Source of the DNA: Paenibacillus sophorae
GTDB lineage: Bacteria > Bacillota > Bacilli > Paenibacillales > Paenibacillaceae
Assembly (NCBI RefSeq): GCF_018966525.1
Contig: NZ_CP076607.1
Coordinates: 1,240,001-1,304,000, forward strand
Reading direction: 5' to 3'
DNA: 64,000 nucleotides
Shown: piece after piece, positions 26,272 through 34,755 of the stretch
Numbering within the stretch: the stretch's first letter is position 1
Layout of the letters: each line of letters starts with the position of its first letter
Translations under genes and position numbers: made by a program
Notes under the pieces: model-generated
Told to the model about the DNA's origin: nothing
Seen by the model: only the letters and a program-made list of their open reading frames with translations
The model's database searches: none

Positions 26272-27531
26272 TTGGCCACGCGCTGGATATCCTTTATTCT
26301 GATCCTGCTGTTAACGGCCGGATGTGGAGGTACTTCCATGATCTCGAATCCGGAGAGCGTACAGACCCTTCAAGGGAATGATAAGACTGTTCTTATTTTC
26401 TGGCATACGTATAACGATAGGGAAACCCGGATACTGATGCAGGAGCTGATACCTGCTTTTGAGCGGGATCATCCGGACATCCGGATCAAGTGCATAAACT
26501 TAGCCAACAATAACGAATTAAAGTACAGCTTGATTGCGCGCGCCTCTTCGGGCCGCGGTCCGGATGTCGTCAGGATGGACATCGCCTGGGTACCCGAGTT
26601 TTCGCATAAGGGGCTGCTTGAGCCGTTAAACGGTTTTCCGGGCTTCAACGATCTGAGGGACGCGTTTCATCAAAAGGCCATGAGTGCAGGTTATTATAAT
26701 GACCAGTATTACTCGATTCCGCTCAACCTGTATACGAAACTTACTATATTTAACCGGGAGCTTCTGGCGCGGTCCGGATACTCGGAGCCTCCGCACACCA
26801 TGGATGAAATTCTGGAGCTGGCCCGTAAGCAGCATTTTGTAATCGGTCTGGCGGGCTTGGGACCTTGGGACACCCTTCCATACCTCTACAGTCTGGGAGG
26901 CTTATTTATGGACCGGGACTTTACGAGGGCTTCCGGATATTTGAATAGTGACCGTACCGTCCGGGCGGTGGAGAAGCTGGCGGATCTCTACAAGGACAAG
27001 CTCATTCATCTCTCGGCCCTGACCCAGGACCGGGATAACTGGGCAGGGGTACGGAACGGAAGCATGTTGTTAACGGATGAAGCACCATGGTTCTTCAGCT
27101 TGTTGAAAGAGTCCGACAAGAGACAGGCTCTTAAACAAACCCTATCTGTACCGTTTCCGAAGAGGAATGGAACGAGTTCCATTATAGGAGGCGAGAATTT
27201 GGTCATTATGAAAGGCAGCAGGCATCCGGTCGAGGCATGGGTTTTTATGAAATGGATGACTGGCCTCGAAGGGCAGCTAATTATGGCCAAGGCCGGGTTA
27301 ATTCCGACTAATAAGGAAGCGGTTAAAGCGCTGAACGTTAGCAGTCACTCCTACCTCTATCCTTACGTTGAGGAGGTCGATGACTCTTTCCTGCGGCCGC
27401 CTGTGAAGAACTGGAGCAAAATCGATGAGATGTATACCGTCTACATGAATCAAATCTTTCTGGGCCATCTGTCCGCGAGGGAAGGCTTGGACCGTGCAGC
27501 CGAGGAAATTGATAAGCTGCTTAAAGATTAA
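26272..27531 (+). CDS. Extracellular sugar-binding lipoprotein (system 1, no permeases)
   Basis: 419 residues from a TTG start with AAAGGAGG 9 bases upstream. Lipobox L-L-T-A-G-C at about residue 17, then the family 1 solute-binding fold (TVLIFWHTYNDRETRILMQELIPAFERDHPDIRIKC, GRGPDVVRMDIAWVPEF, IIGGENLVIMKGSRHPVEAWVFMKWM). It follows the response regulator by 22 bases, so it belongs to the same transcript. No ABC permease or ATPase gene adjoins it; the next gene is on the other strand and overlaps its end. It may feed permeases encoded elsewhere or present sugar to the sensor kinase. Confidence 0.88.
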   Translation: MATRWISFILILLLTAGCGGTSMISNPESVQTLQGNDKTVLIFWHTYNDRETRILMQELIPAFERDHPDIRIKCINLANNNELKYSLIARASSGRGPDVVRMDIAWVPEFSHKGLLEPLNGFPGFNDLRDAFHQKAMSAGYYNDQYYSIPLNLYTKLTIFNRELLARSGYSEPPHTMDEILELARKQHFVIGLAGLGPWDTLPYLYSLGGLFMDRDFTRASGYLNSDRTVRAVEKLADLYKDKLIHLSALTQDRDNWAGVRNGSMLLTDEAPWFFSLLKESDKRQALKQTLSVPFPKRNGTSSIIGGENLVIMKGSRHPVEAWVFMKWMTGLEGQLIMAKAGLIPTNKEAVKALNVSSHSYLYPYVEEVDDSFLRPPVKNWSKIDEMYTVYMNQIFLGHLSAREGLDRAAEEIDKLLKD

Positions 27532-27856
27532 TGAAGTTAATGTCTGCTGGGCCTGGATCATAACCGAACCGCTTCAGGTCGATGGCTCCCTGCTCATCGA
27601 ACTCGACGCCTTCCCCTATGAGGTACAGCCGCTGAATCTCGCCGGATTCCCCATCCGCCAGCGAGATTCTTCCCTGTGCATTAATGATCCGATGCCAGGG
27701 AAGCTTGTGGCTTCGGCTCATAGAGTGCAGAATCCGAACAATTTGCCTCGCCCCCCGCGGGCTTCCTGCTGCTGCGGCGACTCCTCCGTAAGTCATTACC
27801 ATCCCTTCAGGGATGGATTGTATGATGCGAATGGCTTTTTCCGTAAACGGCGTCAC
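27521..27856 (-). CDS. Alkyltransferase-like (ATL) protein, MGMT family
   Basis: 111 residues matching the DNA-binding C-terminal domain of O6-alkylguanine-DNA alkyltransferase (VMTYGGVAAAAGSPRGARQIVRILHS). The active-site PCHR is replaced by PWHR (LPWHRIINAQGRISL), so the acceptor cysteine is tryptophan. That change defines ATL proteins such as E. coli YbaZ and yeast Atl1, which bind alkylated guanine and hand it to nucleotide excision repair instead of transferring the alkyl group. It overlaps the 3' end of the convergent sugar-binding protein gene by 11 bases. Confidence 0.93.
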   Translation of the reverse strand: MTPFTEKAIRIIQSIPEGMVMTYGGVAAAAGSPRGARQIVRILHSMSRSHKLPWHRIINAQGRISLADGESGEIQRLYLIGEGVEFDEQGAIDLKRFGYDPGPADINFINL

Positions 27857-28139
27857 TTTGAGGACGCTCCTTTCCTAAAGCTATATCTTTCAATTATATC
27901 AGAGAAAGGAAGAGCTGCCTAAACACATGTACCCTTGTCGAAGGGCAAATAGGAACGCTGATGGGCATTTACGGTGACGCAGCTTAAACCATTATTTTCC
28001 TACAGTCGGTTACTCGCACGCAGCGGGGGGCCGGTTTTTTAATTTCCACCTCCTGTTAATTAAAGGTATAATGAGAGGCAATCAGGGCGAAAGGCCCGAT
28101 TCATCGATGGATCATTCGTTTCAGGAGGTGACCGGGAAA

Positions 28140-28775
28140 ATGGCGGATAAGGTGATGAAATACATAACGATGCCCTCGCATTGGGGCCGGGAAGTCAGAC
28201 ATAAATACTACTCGCAGGGATCAGATACGCTGGCGGTTGTTTTTCCTGGGAAAAATTATCCGGCGGAGCTTCCTTTACTGCATTATGCGGGAAAGAACGC
28301 ATTGGAGCACGGTTGCGATCTGCTGCTGCTGGAATATGGTTACCAAAGCGCGCGAACCGAGCTGAAGCGTGAGGAAATGGGAATTATCGAGGAAGAATGC
28401 GGGAGGGCGCTCGCATCAGTGCCGGGCTATAAACGACTGCTGTTCATCGGTAAAAGTATCGGCGCGGTCATCGCAGGCAGCCTCGCAGCATCCTCAGATT
28501 CCTCTGTAAAGGCGGAGTGTCTGTATCTGACACCATTACGGGATACGGTTCCTTACATCAAACGTTCGGGCGGCACCGTTATATATGGCGGAAGCGACCC
28601 TTTGTTCAGCGAGGAGGACGCGGCAGGAATCAGCAATCTAACGAACGTAGCATTGTACAAAATCGACGAAGCCAATCATTCCCTTGAAGTCGGCAGCGTC
28701 AACGAGTCTTTAGCCGTTCTTATTGTGGTTAATAATTTAGTACATGAATTTTATCGCGGAGCGCTGGGTTCGTGA
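28140..28775 (+). CDS. Alpha/beta hydrolase family protein
   Basis: 211 residues from ATG 28140, which has AGGAGGTG 9 bases upstream; an ATG at 28071 is in frame but lies in the -10 region (TATAAT at 28067-28072) and cannot be the start if that promoter is used. The fold is seen in LAVVFPGKNYPAELPLLHYAG, nucleophile elbow GKSIGA (Ser near 128), acid in YGGSDPLFSEED and His in DEANHSLE. Substrate unknown; small esterase or thioesterase-like enzyme in the cytoplasm. Confidence 0.82.
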   Translation: MADKVMKYITMPSHWGREVRHKYYSQGSDTLAVVFPGKNYPAELPLLHYAGKNALEHGCDLLLLEYGYQSARTELKREEMGIIEEECGRALASVPGYKRLLFIGKSIGAVIAGSLAASSDSSVKAECLYLTPLRDTVPYIKRSGGTVIYGGSDPLFSEEDAAGISNLTNVALYKIDEANHSLEVGSVNESLAVLIVVNNLVHEFYRGALGS

Positions 28776-28851
28776 GGAGTGAACGCGGTTATGCGGATGG
28801 AAATTGAACGGATTGGCTGGGAAATCACGAATAGTTGAAAGGCGGATGACC

Positions 28852-29148
28852 ATGATATTGGAGGCGGCTATGCTGCACATCAAGCAGGGAATGACGGAGG
28901 CGTTTGAAGACAGCTTCAAGGAGGCCTCGCCACTCATTTCCTCCATCGATGGCTATTTGGGCCACGAACTGCAAAAATGCTTGGAAGACGATCACAAGTA
29001 CTTGCTGCTAGTGCGCTGGCGGAATCTTGAGGACCATACGGTAGGATTCAGGGAATCCCCGCAGTATCTGGAGTGGAAGGCGCTGCTTCATCACTACTAC
29101 AGCCCGTTTCCGGTGGTCGAGCATTTTGCCAACATCGAGCTGAAATAA
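28852..29148 (+). CDS. Antibiotic biosynthesis monooxygenase (ABM) domain protein
   Basis: 98 residues from ATG 28852 (AAAGG 9 bases upstream; ATG 28846 sits on the site). MILEAAMLHIKQGMTEAFEDSF, then YLLLVRWRNLEDHTVGFRESPQYLEWKALLHHYYSPFPVVEHF, a dimeric alpha/beta-barrel ABM fold typical of the Firmicute YqjZ-like group. It may act as a small monooxygenase or only bind a ligand. It is in a run of small genes on the plus strand. Confidence 0.85.
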   Translation: MILEAAMLHIKQGMTEAFEDSFKEASPLISSIDGYLGHELQKCLEDDHKYLLLVRWRNLEDHTVGFRESPQYLEWKALLHHYYSPFPVVEHFANIELK

Positions 29149-29175
29149 GCGAAAGACGGAAAAGGAGGCCTTCCC

Positions 29176-29720
29176 GTGGAAAAGTATATTGCCCTGATTC
29201 GCGGCATCAACGTCGGAGGGAATAAGATCGTCAAGATGCAGGATCTGAAGACGATGCTTCAGTCACTCGGGTTTCAGAATGTAAAGACCTATATTCAGAG
29301 CGGAAACGTGGTGTTCGATGGCCGGGATACCGGGGATGAGGCGCTTGGGGAAGCCATTGAACAAGGCATTCGCGAGACTTTCGGCTTTGAAGCATCCGTG
29401 GTTATCCGCACTGCGAAGGAGCTGGAGGCGGCAATCGCGAACAACCCGTTCGAGCTGACCGAGGCAGAGGAGTTCAAGCGGTTGTATGTTTCTTTTCTGG
29501 CCGGAGAGCTTACGGATGAAGCGCTGGAGCGGCTGCGCCCTTATGAGGACGGAGAGGACAAGCTGCGCGTCGTTGGCAAGGAAATGTACATTCTCTATAA
29601 AACGAAAGTAGCGATTCACCGCTGTTCAAGGTCCCCCTGGAAAAAATAATGGGCGTGTCCGCCACGTCCCGCAACTGGAACACGGTGAACAAGCTTGCGG
29701 CGCTGGCACGAGAAGAATGA
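29176..29720 (+). pseudogene. DUF1697 gene broken by a frameshift near its 3' end
   Basis: Starts MEKYIALIRGINVGGNKIVKM and shows the DUF1697 body (IQSGNVVF, NNPFEL, VSFLAG, LRVVGKEMYILYKTK). The frame then ends with KVAIHRCSRSPWKK at 29649. In another frame the family's own C-terminus continues from about 29623: FKVPLEKIMGVSATSRNWNTVNKLAALAREE, stopping at 29720. The total span lacks one base of a multiple of three, so a single-base deletion near CACCGCTG (about 29617-29627) explains it. Whether this is a true mutation or a sequencing error cannot be told from one sequence. The conserved RNWNT motif lies after the break. Confidence 0.88.
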
Positions 29721-29780
29721 TATGAAGAAACGTCTTGTTCGTGAGCGCCTGAATTTGGAAAATAATAGACGTCAAAGACC

Positions 29781-29825
29781 ATAAGCTGCTTCCGGCGCTC
29801 TGCTGGAGGCAGCTTATTTGCTTTT
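29781..29825 (+). terminator. Terminator after the DUF1697 gene
   Basis: 13-bp stem ATAAGCTGCTTCC / GGAGGCAGCTTAT with a G-T pair (29781-29793, 29804-29816), then TTGCTTTT. Confidence 0.85.
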
Positions 29826-30020
29826 AAATACAACTATATGTCTTGAAGCGGCAACGAGCATACCGCCCTATCACCCTTAGGGCGGCTGGCAGAGGCGGAA
29901 GTTTTCGAAAAATTGCTACGTTTATACATCTTTTTACTCGTAGAACCCTCTCCCTAACTCAATTCCTGCAAATGCGCAGGCACTTAGCATCCAATCTCCC
30001 CATAGCGGCGTTCAAGCATT

Positions 30021-30052
30021 AAATAGATGCACAATCGCATCTATTTCTCTTT
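30021..30052 (+). terminator. Terminator-like hairpin
   Basis: Perfect 10-bp stem AAATAGATGC / GCATCTATTT with a 6-base loop, followed by CTCTTTTT. It is about 200 bases after the previous terminator, with no gene between, so its target transcript is unclear. Confidence 0.55.
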
Positions 30053-30100
30053 TTCTAGGAGAAATTCATCGCGAAGCCTGCAGATTTGCAGGAAATGCAG

Positions 30101-30203
30101 CCTGCGCTACCTGCGCTGCCTGCGCTGCCTGTTCTGCTGGAACAGACGAGAACAGACAGAACAAAACAAACTAAACGAACAAAACGAACAAAACGAACAA
30201 AAC
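30101..30203. repeat. Two 9-bp tandem repeat tracts
   Basis: Four near-identical units of CCTGCGCTG lie at 30101-30136 (first ends A, last is CCTGTTCTG). Three perfect units of GAACAAAAC lie at 30177-30203, preceded by degenerate GAACAGAC units. Confidence 0.8.
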
Positions 30204-30398
30204 GATAGCCTGTTCCCTCTATCCCTTTTCTTCACAAGGATGGACGGTATGGCTTGTCAGCAGCCGATTTGTTCCTTCAGAAAACATTCAGCGGGCATTC
30301 ATTATGAGTTAAGGTAGGGATGCAATAATACAGTACGGAAGAGGAAGCGGCGGCCTGTAGGCAGCCGGAGAAACAATGAGCGGATGGAGAGTGATTAA

Positions 30399-32744
30399 GT
30401 GAGACTAATTAGGAAGCTGGGTTCCGATCTCGTTCTGGTGGCTATATTGCTGCTTGCGGCATTTCTGTACGGCTACGGGATCTGGAACGACAAGTACGTC
30501 AATCTGTACTATACAACTGCGGTGGGAAGCATGCTGCAGAGCTGGCATAATTTCTTCTATGCTTCGCTGGACTCGGCGGGTTCGGTAACGGTGGATAAGC
30601 CTCCGGTCGTGTTCTGGATACAGACGCTGTTCGCCTGGATATTCGGCCTGAAGGGCTGGAGCGTTATTCTTCCCCAGGCGCTGGCCGGTGTGGGGTCGGT
30701 ACTGCTGGTCTATCTGCTGATCAAACCGGCTTTTGGCAAAATGGCGGCCCGTATCGGTGCTCTTGCAATGGCTCTTACGCCGGTGGCGGCGGCCGTCAGC
30801 AGAACGAACAATATCGATGCCATGCTCGTGTTCACGCTGCTGCTGGCAACGTGGTTTTTGTTCAGGGGAACCAAGAGCAGCAAGATCGGCAGTCTAATCG
30901 CCGCATTCGCCCTAATCGGCGTGGCGTTCAACGAAAAGATGCTTCAGGCTTACATGGTGGTTCCGGCCTTCTATCTCTTTTATTGGCTGGCGTTAAAGAT
31001 GAACTGGAAGAAAAAAGCGGGCGTGCTGGCCGCATGCACTGCTGTCATGCTGGCCGTCTCCGTATCCTGGGCGGTTATCGTGGATTCGGTCCCGGCCAGC
31101 GAGCGCCCTTTTGTCGGCAGCAGCACCACTAACTCGGTCATGAAGCTGGCTTTCGGGTATAACGGCGTATCGCGTCTGACCGGGGACCGGGGCAATGCGG
31201 GGCGAGGAAGCTTCCCGCAGGGAATGAACGGAGAGATGCCGTTGTGGAACGGCGGCGAAGGCATGAACGGTGCAATGCCCGGAATGGGCGGCGCCGTGCC
31301 GGGGACGAACGGCGGAAATAGTGACGGACAGGACGGCGGAGGCCAGGCGGCCGGAAATCAGAACGGAAATGCTGCGGTCGGACAGAGTACGAATGCGGCA
31401 TCATCCGGCACGCAGGACGGATCCTCCGCGGACGATGGCCGGCAGAATGGAGGAGTGGGCGGGCAGTTCCCGGGAAACGGAGCGGATGACGGCGGCAGAA
31501 GGGAATTCGGACAAATGGGCGGCAACCGCGGCGGGATAGGCGGCGGAGCGGGCGGCATGTTCAATACCGGCACGGCGGGACCGCTGCGGCTGTTCCAATC
31601 GGAGCTGTCCGGGCAGGCCAGTTGGCTGCTTCCATTCATCCTGTTGGGCTGCGTTGGCATCTTCTCCGGTCTGCGCAGAAGACATTTTACGCAGAAGCAT
31701 AAGGAGGCCATCTTCTGGCTGGCTTGGCTGATTCCGGTCGCGGGCTTCTTCAGTATCGCGGGCTTCTTTCATCAATATTATCTCATTATGATGGCTCCGC
31801 CGATCGCGGCGCTTACCGGGGCGGGCTTCGTCAAGCTGTGGAGCTTGTACCGCGAGCGTACGGACTGGCTCTCCTGGCTGCTGCCGGCAGCCATTCTGGC
31901 AACGGCAGGCTTCGAGTGGTATATTCTCAATCCGTATAAAGAAACCATCGGGGCCGGCTGGTCCATCGGCATTCTGGCCGGTGGCATTGCAGCTGCCGGG
32001 CTGCTGGCGCTCTTCAAAATCACCAAGAAGCCGCTGACTCGAATCACGGCAGTTGCCGGACTGCTCGTCCTGCTGATCGGCCCACTCTACTGGTCGCTCA
32101 CGCCGATTGCCTATGGCCTGAACAGCATGACTCCAGCCGCGGGCCCTGACAGCCGGAGCGGCATGGGCGGCGGAATGAACAGAGCCTTTGGCGGAGGCTC
32201 GGGCGAAGGCGGTATGATGGGCATGCCTGACGGCAATATGCCGGACGCAGCGGATACCCAGAGCGGAACGAGTGTCCAGGATGGTGCAAATGCTCAGAAT
32301 GGTACTGGCGCCCAAAGCGATGACGGCGCACCGGACAGCCGCTTCGGCGGAGGCCAATTCGGTTTCGGTGGCAGCGAGAGCGAGAACGTCAACGAATCGC
32401 TGGTCGCTTATCTAAAAGAGCATAATACGGGCCAAGAGTACCTGTTCGCCACTACGAATTACAGCACAGGCGGGCCTTATATCATCGAAGGCAGCAAGGT
32501 CGTCATTCTTAACGGCTTCTCAGGCTCTGACGTGGTGTACACGACGGATACCCTTCAGGCGCTGGTAGAGAGCGGCAAGGTTAAATACTTCTATATTTCC
32601 GGCGGCGGCATGGGCGGCGGACGTGAGGGGAACTCGGAATTGACGACATGGATCACCGAGCATGGCACGGAAGTCCCATCCTCGGAATGGCAGGGTGCAA
32701 GCGGCGGTACAAGCGGCACATTGTACGAGGTTACGCTGAACTGA
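30399..32744 (+). CDS. GT39-like membrane glycosyltransferase with Gly-rich extracytoplasmic inserts
   Basis: 781 residues from a GTG start (GGAGAG about 8 bases upstream). Family landmarks of the ArnT/PMT-like YkcB group: YYTTAVGSMLQSWHNFFYASLD in loop 1, VDKPPVVFWIQTLFAWIFG, and about 11 hydrophobic helices. Two long low-complexity Gly/Asn/Met/Gln-rich inserts (about residues 270-390 and 580-665) interrupt the membrane part, followed by a soluble C-terminal domain (ESLVAYLKEHNTGQEYLFATTNYSTGGPYII). Such proteins transfer sugars from polyprenyl-phosphate to envelope acceptors. The GT2 gene just after it would make the lipid-linked sugar donor. Confidence 0.88.
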   Translation: MRLIRKLGSDLVLVAILLLAAFLYGYGIWNDKYVNLYYTTAVGSMLQSWHNFFYASLDSAGSVTVDKPPVVFWIQTLFAWIFGLKGWSVILPQALAGVGSVLLVYLLIKPAFGKMAARIGALAMALTPVAAAVSRTNNIDAMLVFTLLLATWFLFRGTKSSKIGSLIAAFALIGVAFNEKMLQAYMVVPAFYLFYWLALKMNWKKKAGVLAACTAVMLAVSVSWAVIVDSVPASERPFVGSSTTNSVMKLAFGYNGVSRLTGDRGNAGRGSFPQGMNGEMPLWNGGEGMNGAMPGMGGAVPGTNGGNSDGQDGGGQAAGNQNGNAAVGQSTNAASSGTQDGSSADDGRQNGGVGGQFPGNGADDGGRREFGQMGGNRGGIGGGAGGMFNTGTAGPLRLFQSELSGQASWLLPFILLGCVGIFSGLRRRHFTQKHKEAIFWLAWLIPVAGFFSIAGFFHQYYLIMMAPPIAALTGAGFVKLWSLYRERTDWLSWLLPAAILATAGFEWYILNPYKETIGAGWSIGILAGGIAAAGLLALFKITKKPLTRITAVAGLLVLLIGPLYWSLTPIAYGLNSMTPAAGPDSRSGMGGGMNRAFGGGSGEGGMMGMPDGNMPDAADTQSGTSVQDGANAQNGTGAQSDDGAPDSRFGGGQFGFGGSESENVNESLVAYLKEHNTGQEYLFATTNYSTGGPYIIEGSKVVILNGFSGSDVVYTTDTLQALVESGKVKYFYISGGGMGGGREGNSELTTWITEHGTEVPSSEWQGASGGTSGTLYEVTLN

Positions 32745-32835
32745 CCGTCAAGAGCCTTGGTTATAACAAGCGGGCGTACTGATAACCTATTGCCGGCGCG
32801 CCTGCCACCCTATTTTTAAAAAGGAGGAGCTACTC

Positions 32836-33822
32836 ATGGACTCGAACGTGCGCTATTCCGTAATTATACCGATGTACAACGAGGAAGCGGTTATTCAGGA
32901 GACCTACCGGCGGATCAAGAAAGTGATGGGAACGACGGGAGAGACTTATGAGCTGATTTTCGTCAATGACGGCAGCGTCGATAGCTCCGCTCAGTTGATC
33001 GAGGAGTACAGTTACTGGGACGAGAGCGTGAAGCTGATCGACCTCTCTCGCAACTTCGGGCATCAGGTAGCGATAACCGCAGGTATGGACTATGCTCTGG
33101 GCGATGCCGTTATCATTATCGACGCTGATTTGCAGGACCCGCCAGAGCTGATTTTGCAGATGATTGAGGAGTGGAAGAGCGGCTATGAGGTGGTGTATGC
33201 CAAACGCGTGAAGCGCAGCGGTGAGACCCTGTTCAAAAAATGGACGGCAAGCTTGTTCTACCGGGTTCTGGCGTATTCAACCGACATCAACATTCCGGTG
33301 GATACGGGGGATTTCCGCCTGATCGACCGGAAGGTATGCGACGAACTGAAACGCCTGCCGGAGAAAAACCGTTTTGTTCGCGGACTGGTCAGTTGGGTGG
33401 GCTTTCGCCAGAAGGCGATCGAATACGAGCGCGACGAACGGCTCGCGGGGGAAACAAAATATCCGCTGAAGCGGATGGTTAAGCTTTCGTTGGACGGCAT
33501 TACCTCTTTTTCGTATAAGCCTTTGAAGCTGGCCGGATACCTTGGTGCGCTGCTGTCAGCGTCGGGTTTTCTGTATCTGCTGTACGTGCTGTATCTCGCG
33601 ATTTTTACGGATTCGGCGGTTAAGGGCTGGGCTTCGGTCATCGGGATTACCCTTACCTTCAACGGCTTCGTGCTGCTGATGCTCGGAATCATGGGCGAAT
33701 ATATCGGCCGGATCTACGACGAGTCCAAGGGACGTCCGCTGTATATCGTGCAGGAAGTGTACCAGGGGAAAAAGAAGCCGCAGCCGGTCGGACTGCAAAC
33801 GGCACATTATGAGTCTAAATAA
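32836..33822 (+). CDS. GtrB/YkcC-type polyprenyl-phosphate glycosyltransferase (GT2)
   Basis: 328 residues. GT-A domain at 1-225 (YSVIIPMYNEEAVIQETYRRI, DADLQDPPELILQMIEEW with the DAD metal site, GDFRLIDRKV), then two C-terminal transmembrane helices (about 235-265 and 275-300) and the family ending RIYDESKGRPLYIVQEVY. These enzymes attach a sugar to undecaprenyl phosphate on the cytoplasmic face. AAAGGAGGAG lies 7 bases before the ATG. The gene follows the GT39-like gene by 91 bases, the usual pairing of donor maker and transferase. Confidence 0.92.
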   Translation: MDSNVRYSVIIPMYNEEAVIQETYRRIKKVMGTTGETYELIFVNDGSVDSSAQLIEEYSYWDESVKLIDLSRNFGHQVAITAGMDYALGDAVIIIDADLQDPPELILQMIEEWKSGYEVVYAKRVKRSGETLFKKWTASLFYRVLAYSTDINIPVDTGDFRLIDRKVCDELKRLPEKNRFVRGLVSWVGFRQKAIEYERDERLAGETKYPLKRMVKLSLDGITSFSYKPLKLAGYLGALLSASGFLYLLYVLYLAIFTDSAVKGWASVIGITLTFNGFVLLMLGIMGEYIGRIYDESKGRPLYIVQEVYQGKKKPQPVGLQTAHYESK

Positions 33823-33928
33823 TATGATCGAACCTGGTTGAGTAATTTAAATTTTTTATATAATTTTAATAGTTTGTTCATCTTTTCCAGGTACAATGAA
33901 TGCAACTCCCTTTAGTGAGGTGCATCCC

Positions 33929-34567
33929 ATGAAAACGAAGAAGACCATCTGGATTCCGGCAATCCTGGCAGTTGTGGCAGCACTGCTACTCATGGCTTAC
34001 TATTATTACTTGTCTCCGTCTCACAGTAGCGGCAAGCCGATAGGCGGCGCTGGGGTAATGCGTCCTCCCAGAGAAGAAGGGCCTGAGGGCGGCGGGAAAA
34101 TCTTTAAGACGCTCGGCACCATTTCCGTATTCCTCGGAGCATGCAGCTTTTCCTGGTTCTGGTTCAAGAGGAAGCTGAAATCACCGTCGATGCTGATACG
34201 GAGAACCGGGAAGCTTTTGCGTTCTGTACACAAGCTGCTTGGCTGGGCGACGCTAACTGTCATTGCAGTTCATGGTATCTATTTTTTGTTTACCAAACCG
34301 GAAGACAACAAAATTTACACCGGTCTCGCGGGATTCGTCATTTTGCTGGTAATCGCCGGGTACGGCTTCTTCATTAACAAGGTTCGTAACAAGTGGATGC
34401 GTACGGTGCACCGTTCACTTGGGCTGCTCTGGGTTCCCGTACTGCTGCTGCACGCCGGCGGGTCGGTAATCCTAGCAGTCATCGCAAGTCTTGCGGTCTG
34501 GGCTCTTGTCCGGGTACTCGAAAGAAAAGGGAAAGAACCCCTGAAACCGTCTAGCCAACACAGTTGA
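33929..34567 (+). CDS. Cytochrome b-like membrane protein
   Basis: 212 residues from ATG 33929 (GTGAGGTG 6 bases upstream). Five hydrophobic segments. Two of the later helices hold spaced histidines: VHKLLGWATLTVIAVHGIYF and VHRSLGLLWVPVLLLHAGG, a 2+2 pattern with about 13 residues between, which fits a bis-histidine haem b four-helix bundle as in ferric reductase-like or DUF4405-like proteins. Between helix 1 and 2 lies a Gly/Pro-rich loop. No FAD or NAD domain is present. Electron partner unknown. Confidence 0.72.
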   Translation: MKTKKTIWIPAILAVVAALLLMAYYYYLSPSHSSGKPIGGAGVMRPPREEGPEGGGKIFKTLGTISVFLGACSFSWFWFKRKLKSPSMLIRRTGKLLRSVHKLLGWATLTVIAVHGIYFLFTKPEDNKIYTGLAGFVILLVIAGYGFFINKVRNKWMRTVHRSLGLLWVPVLLLHAGGSVILAVIASLAVWALVRVLERKGKEPLKPSSQHS

Positions 34568-34585
34568 ATCGTTGATTATGTAGCG

Positions 34586-34635
34586 AAGGGCAGTCCCGTA
34601 AGTCATGAAAGATGACCTAAGGGGCGGCCCTTTTT
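34586..34635 (+). terminator. Terminator after cytochrome b-like gene
   Basis: 21-bp stem with four mismatches (34586-34606, 34612-34632), a GAAAG loop and TTTTT. Confidence 0.85.
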
Positions 34636-34711
34636 GCTATGTGCGGATTGAAGTGGTGGGGAAATAAAACTTTTCCAATTATATCTATCCATTACATTGT
34701 ATTTCTTGTTT

Positions 34712-34717
34712 TATAAT
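34712..34717 (+). promoter_or_regulatory. -10 box before the second sensor kinase
   Basis: Perfect TATAAT; the -35 region (CCATTA) is poor, so an activator may be needed. It places the transcript start close to 34723, supporting translation from ATG 34756. Confidence 0.5.
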
Positions 34718-34755
34718 AGACCATGACGGAAAACACGGAAAGGAACATCCATGCC

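Larger units (their letters stand above)
29826..30398. other. Repeat-rich intergenic region
   Basis: No gene supported. It contains CCTGCA-type palindromes, a hairpin with T-rich tail (AAATAGATGC / GCATCTATTT, 30021-30046, then CTCTTTTT) and two different 9-bp tandem repeat tracts. Confidence 0.65.

Noticed and set aside
30027..30317. 96-codon open frame in the repeat region
   Set aside because: Composed of the 9-bp repeats (LRCLRCL, EQNEQNEQN); no ribosome-binding site.
31401..32357. Minus-strand open frame opposite the GT39-type gene
   Set aside because: Produced by the Gly-rich repeats on the other strand; no protein similarity.
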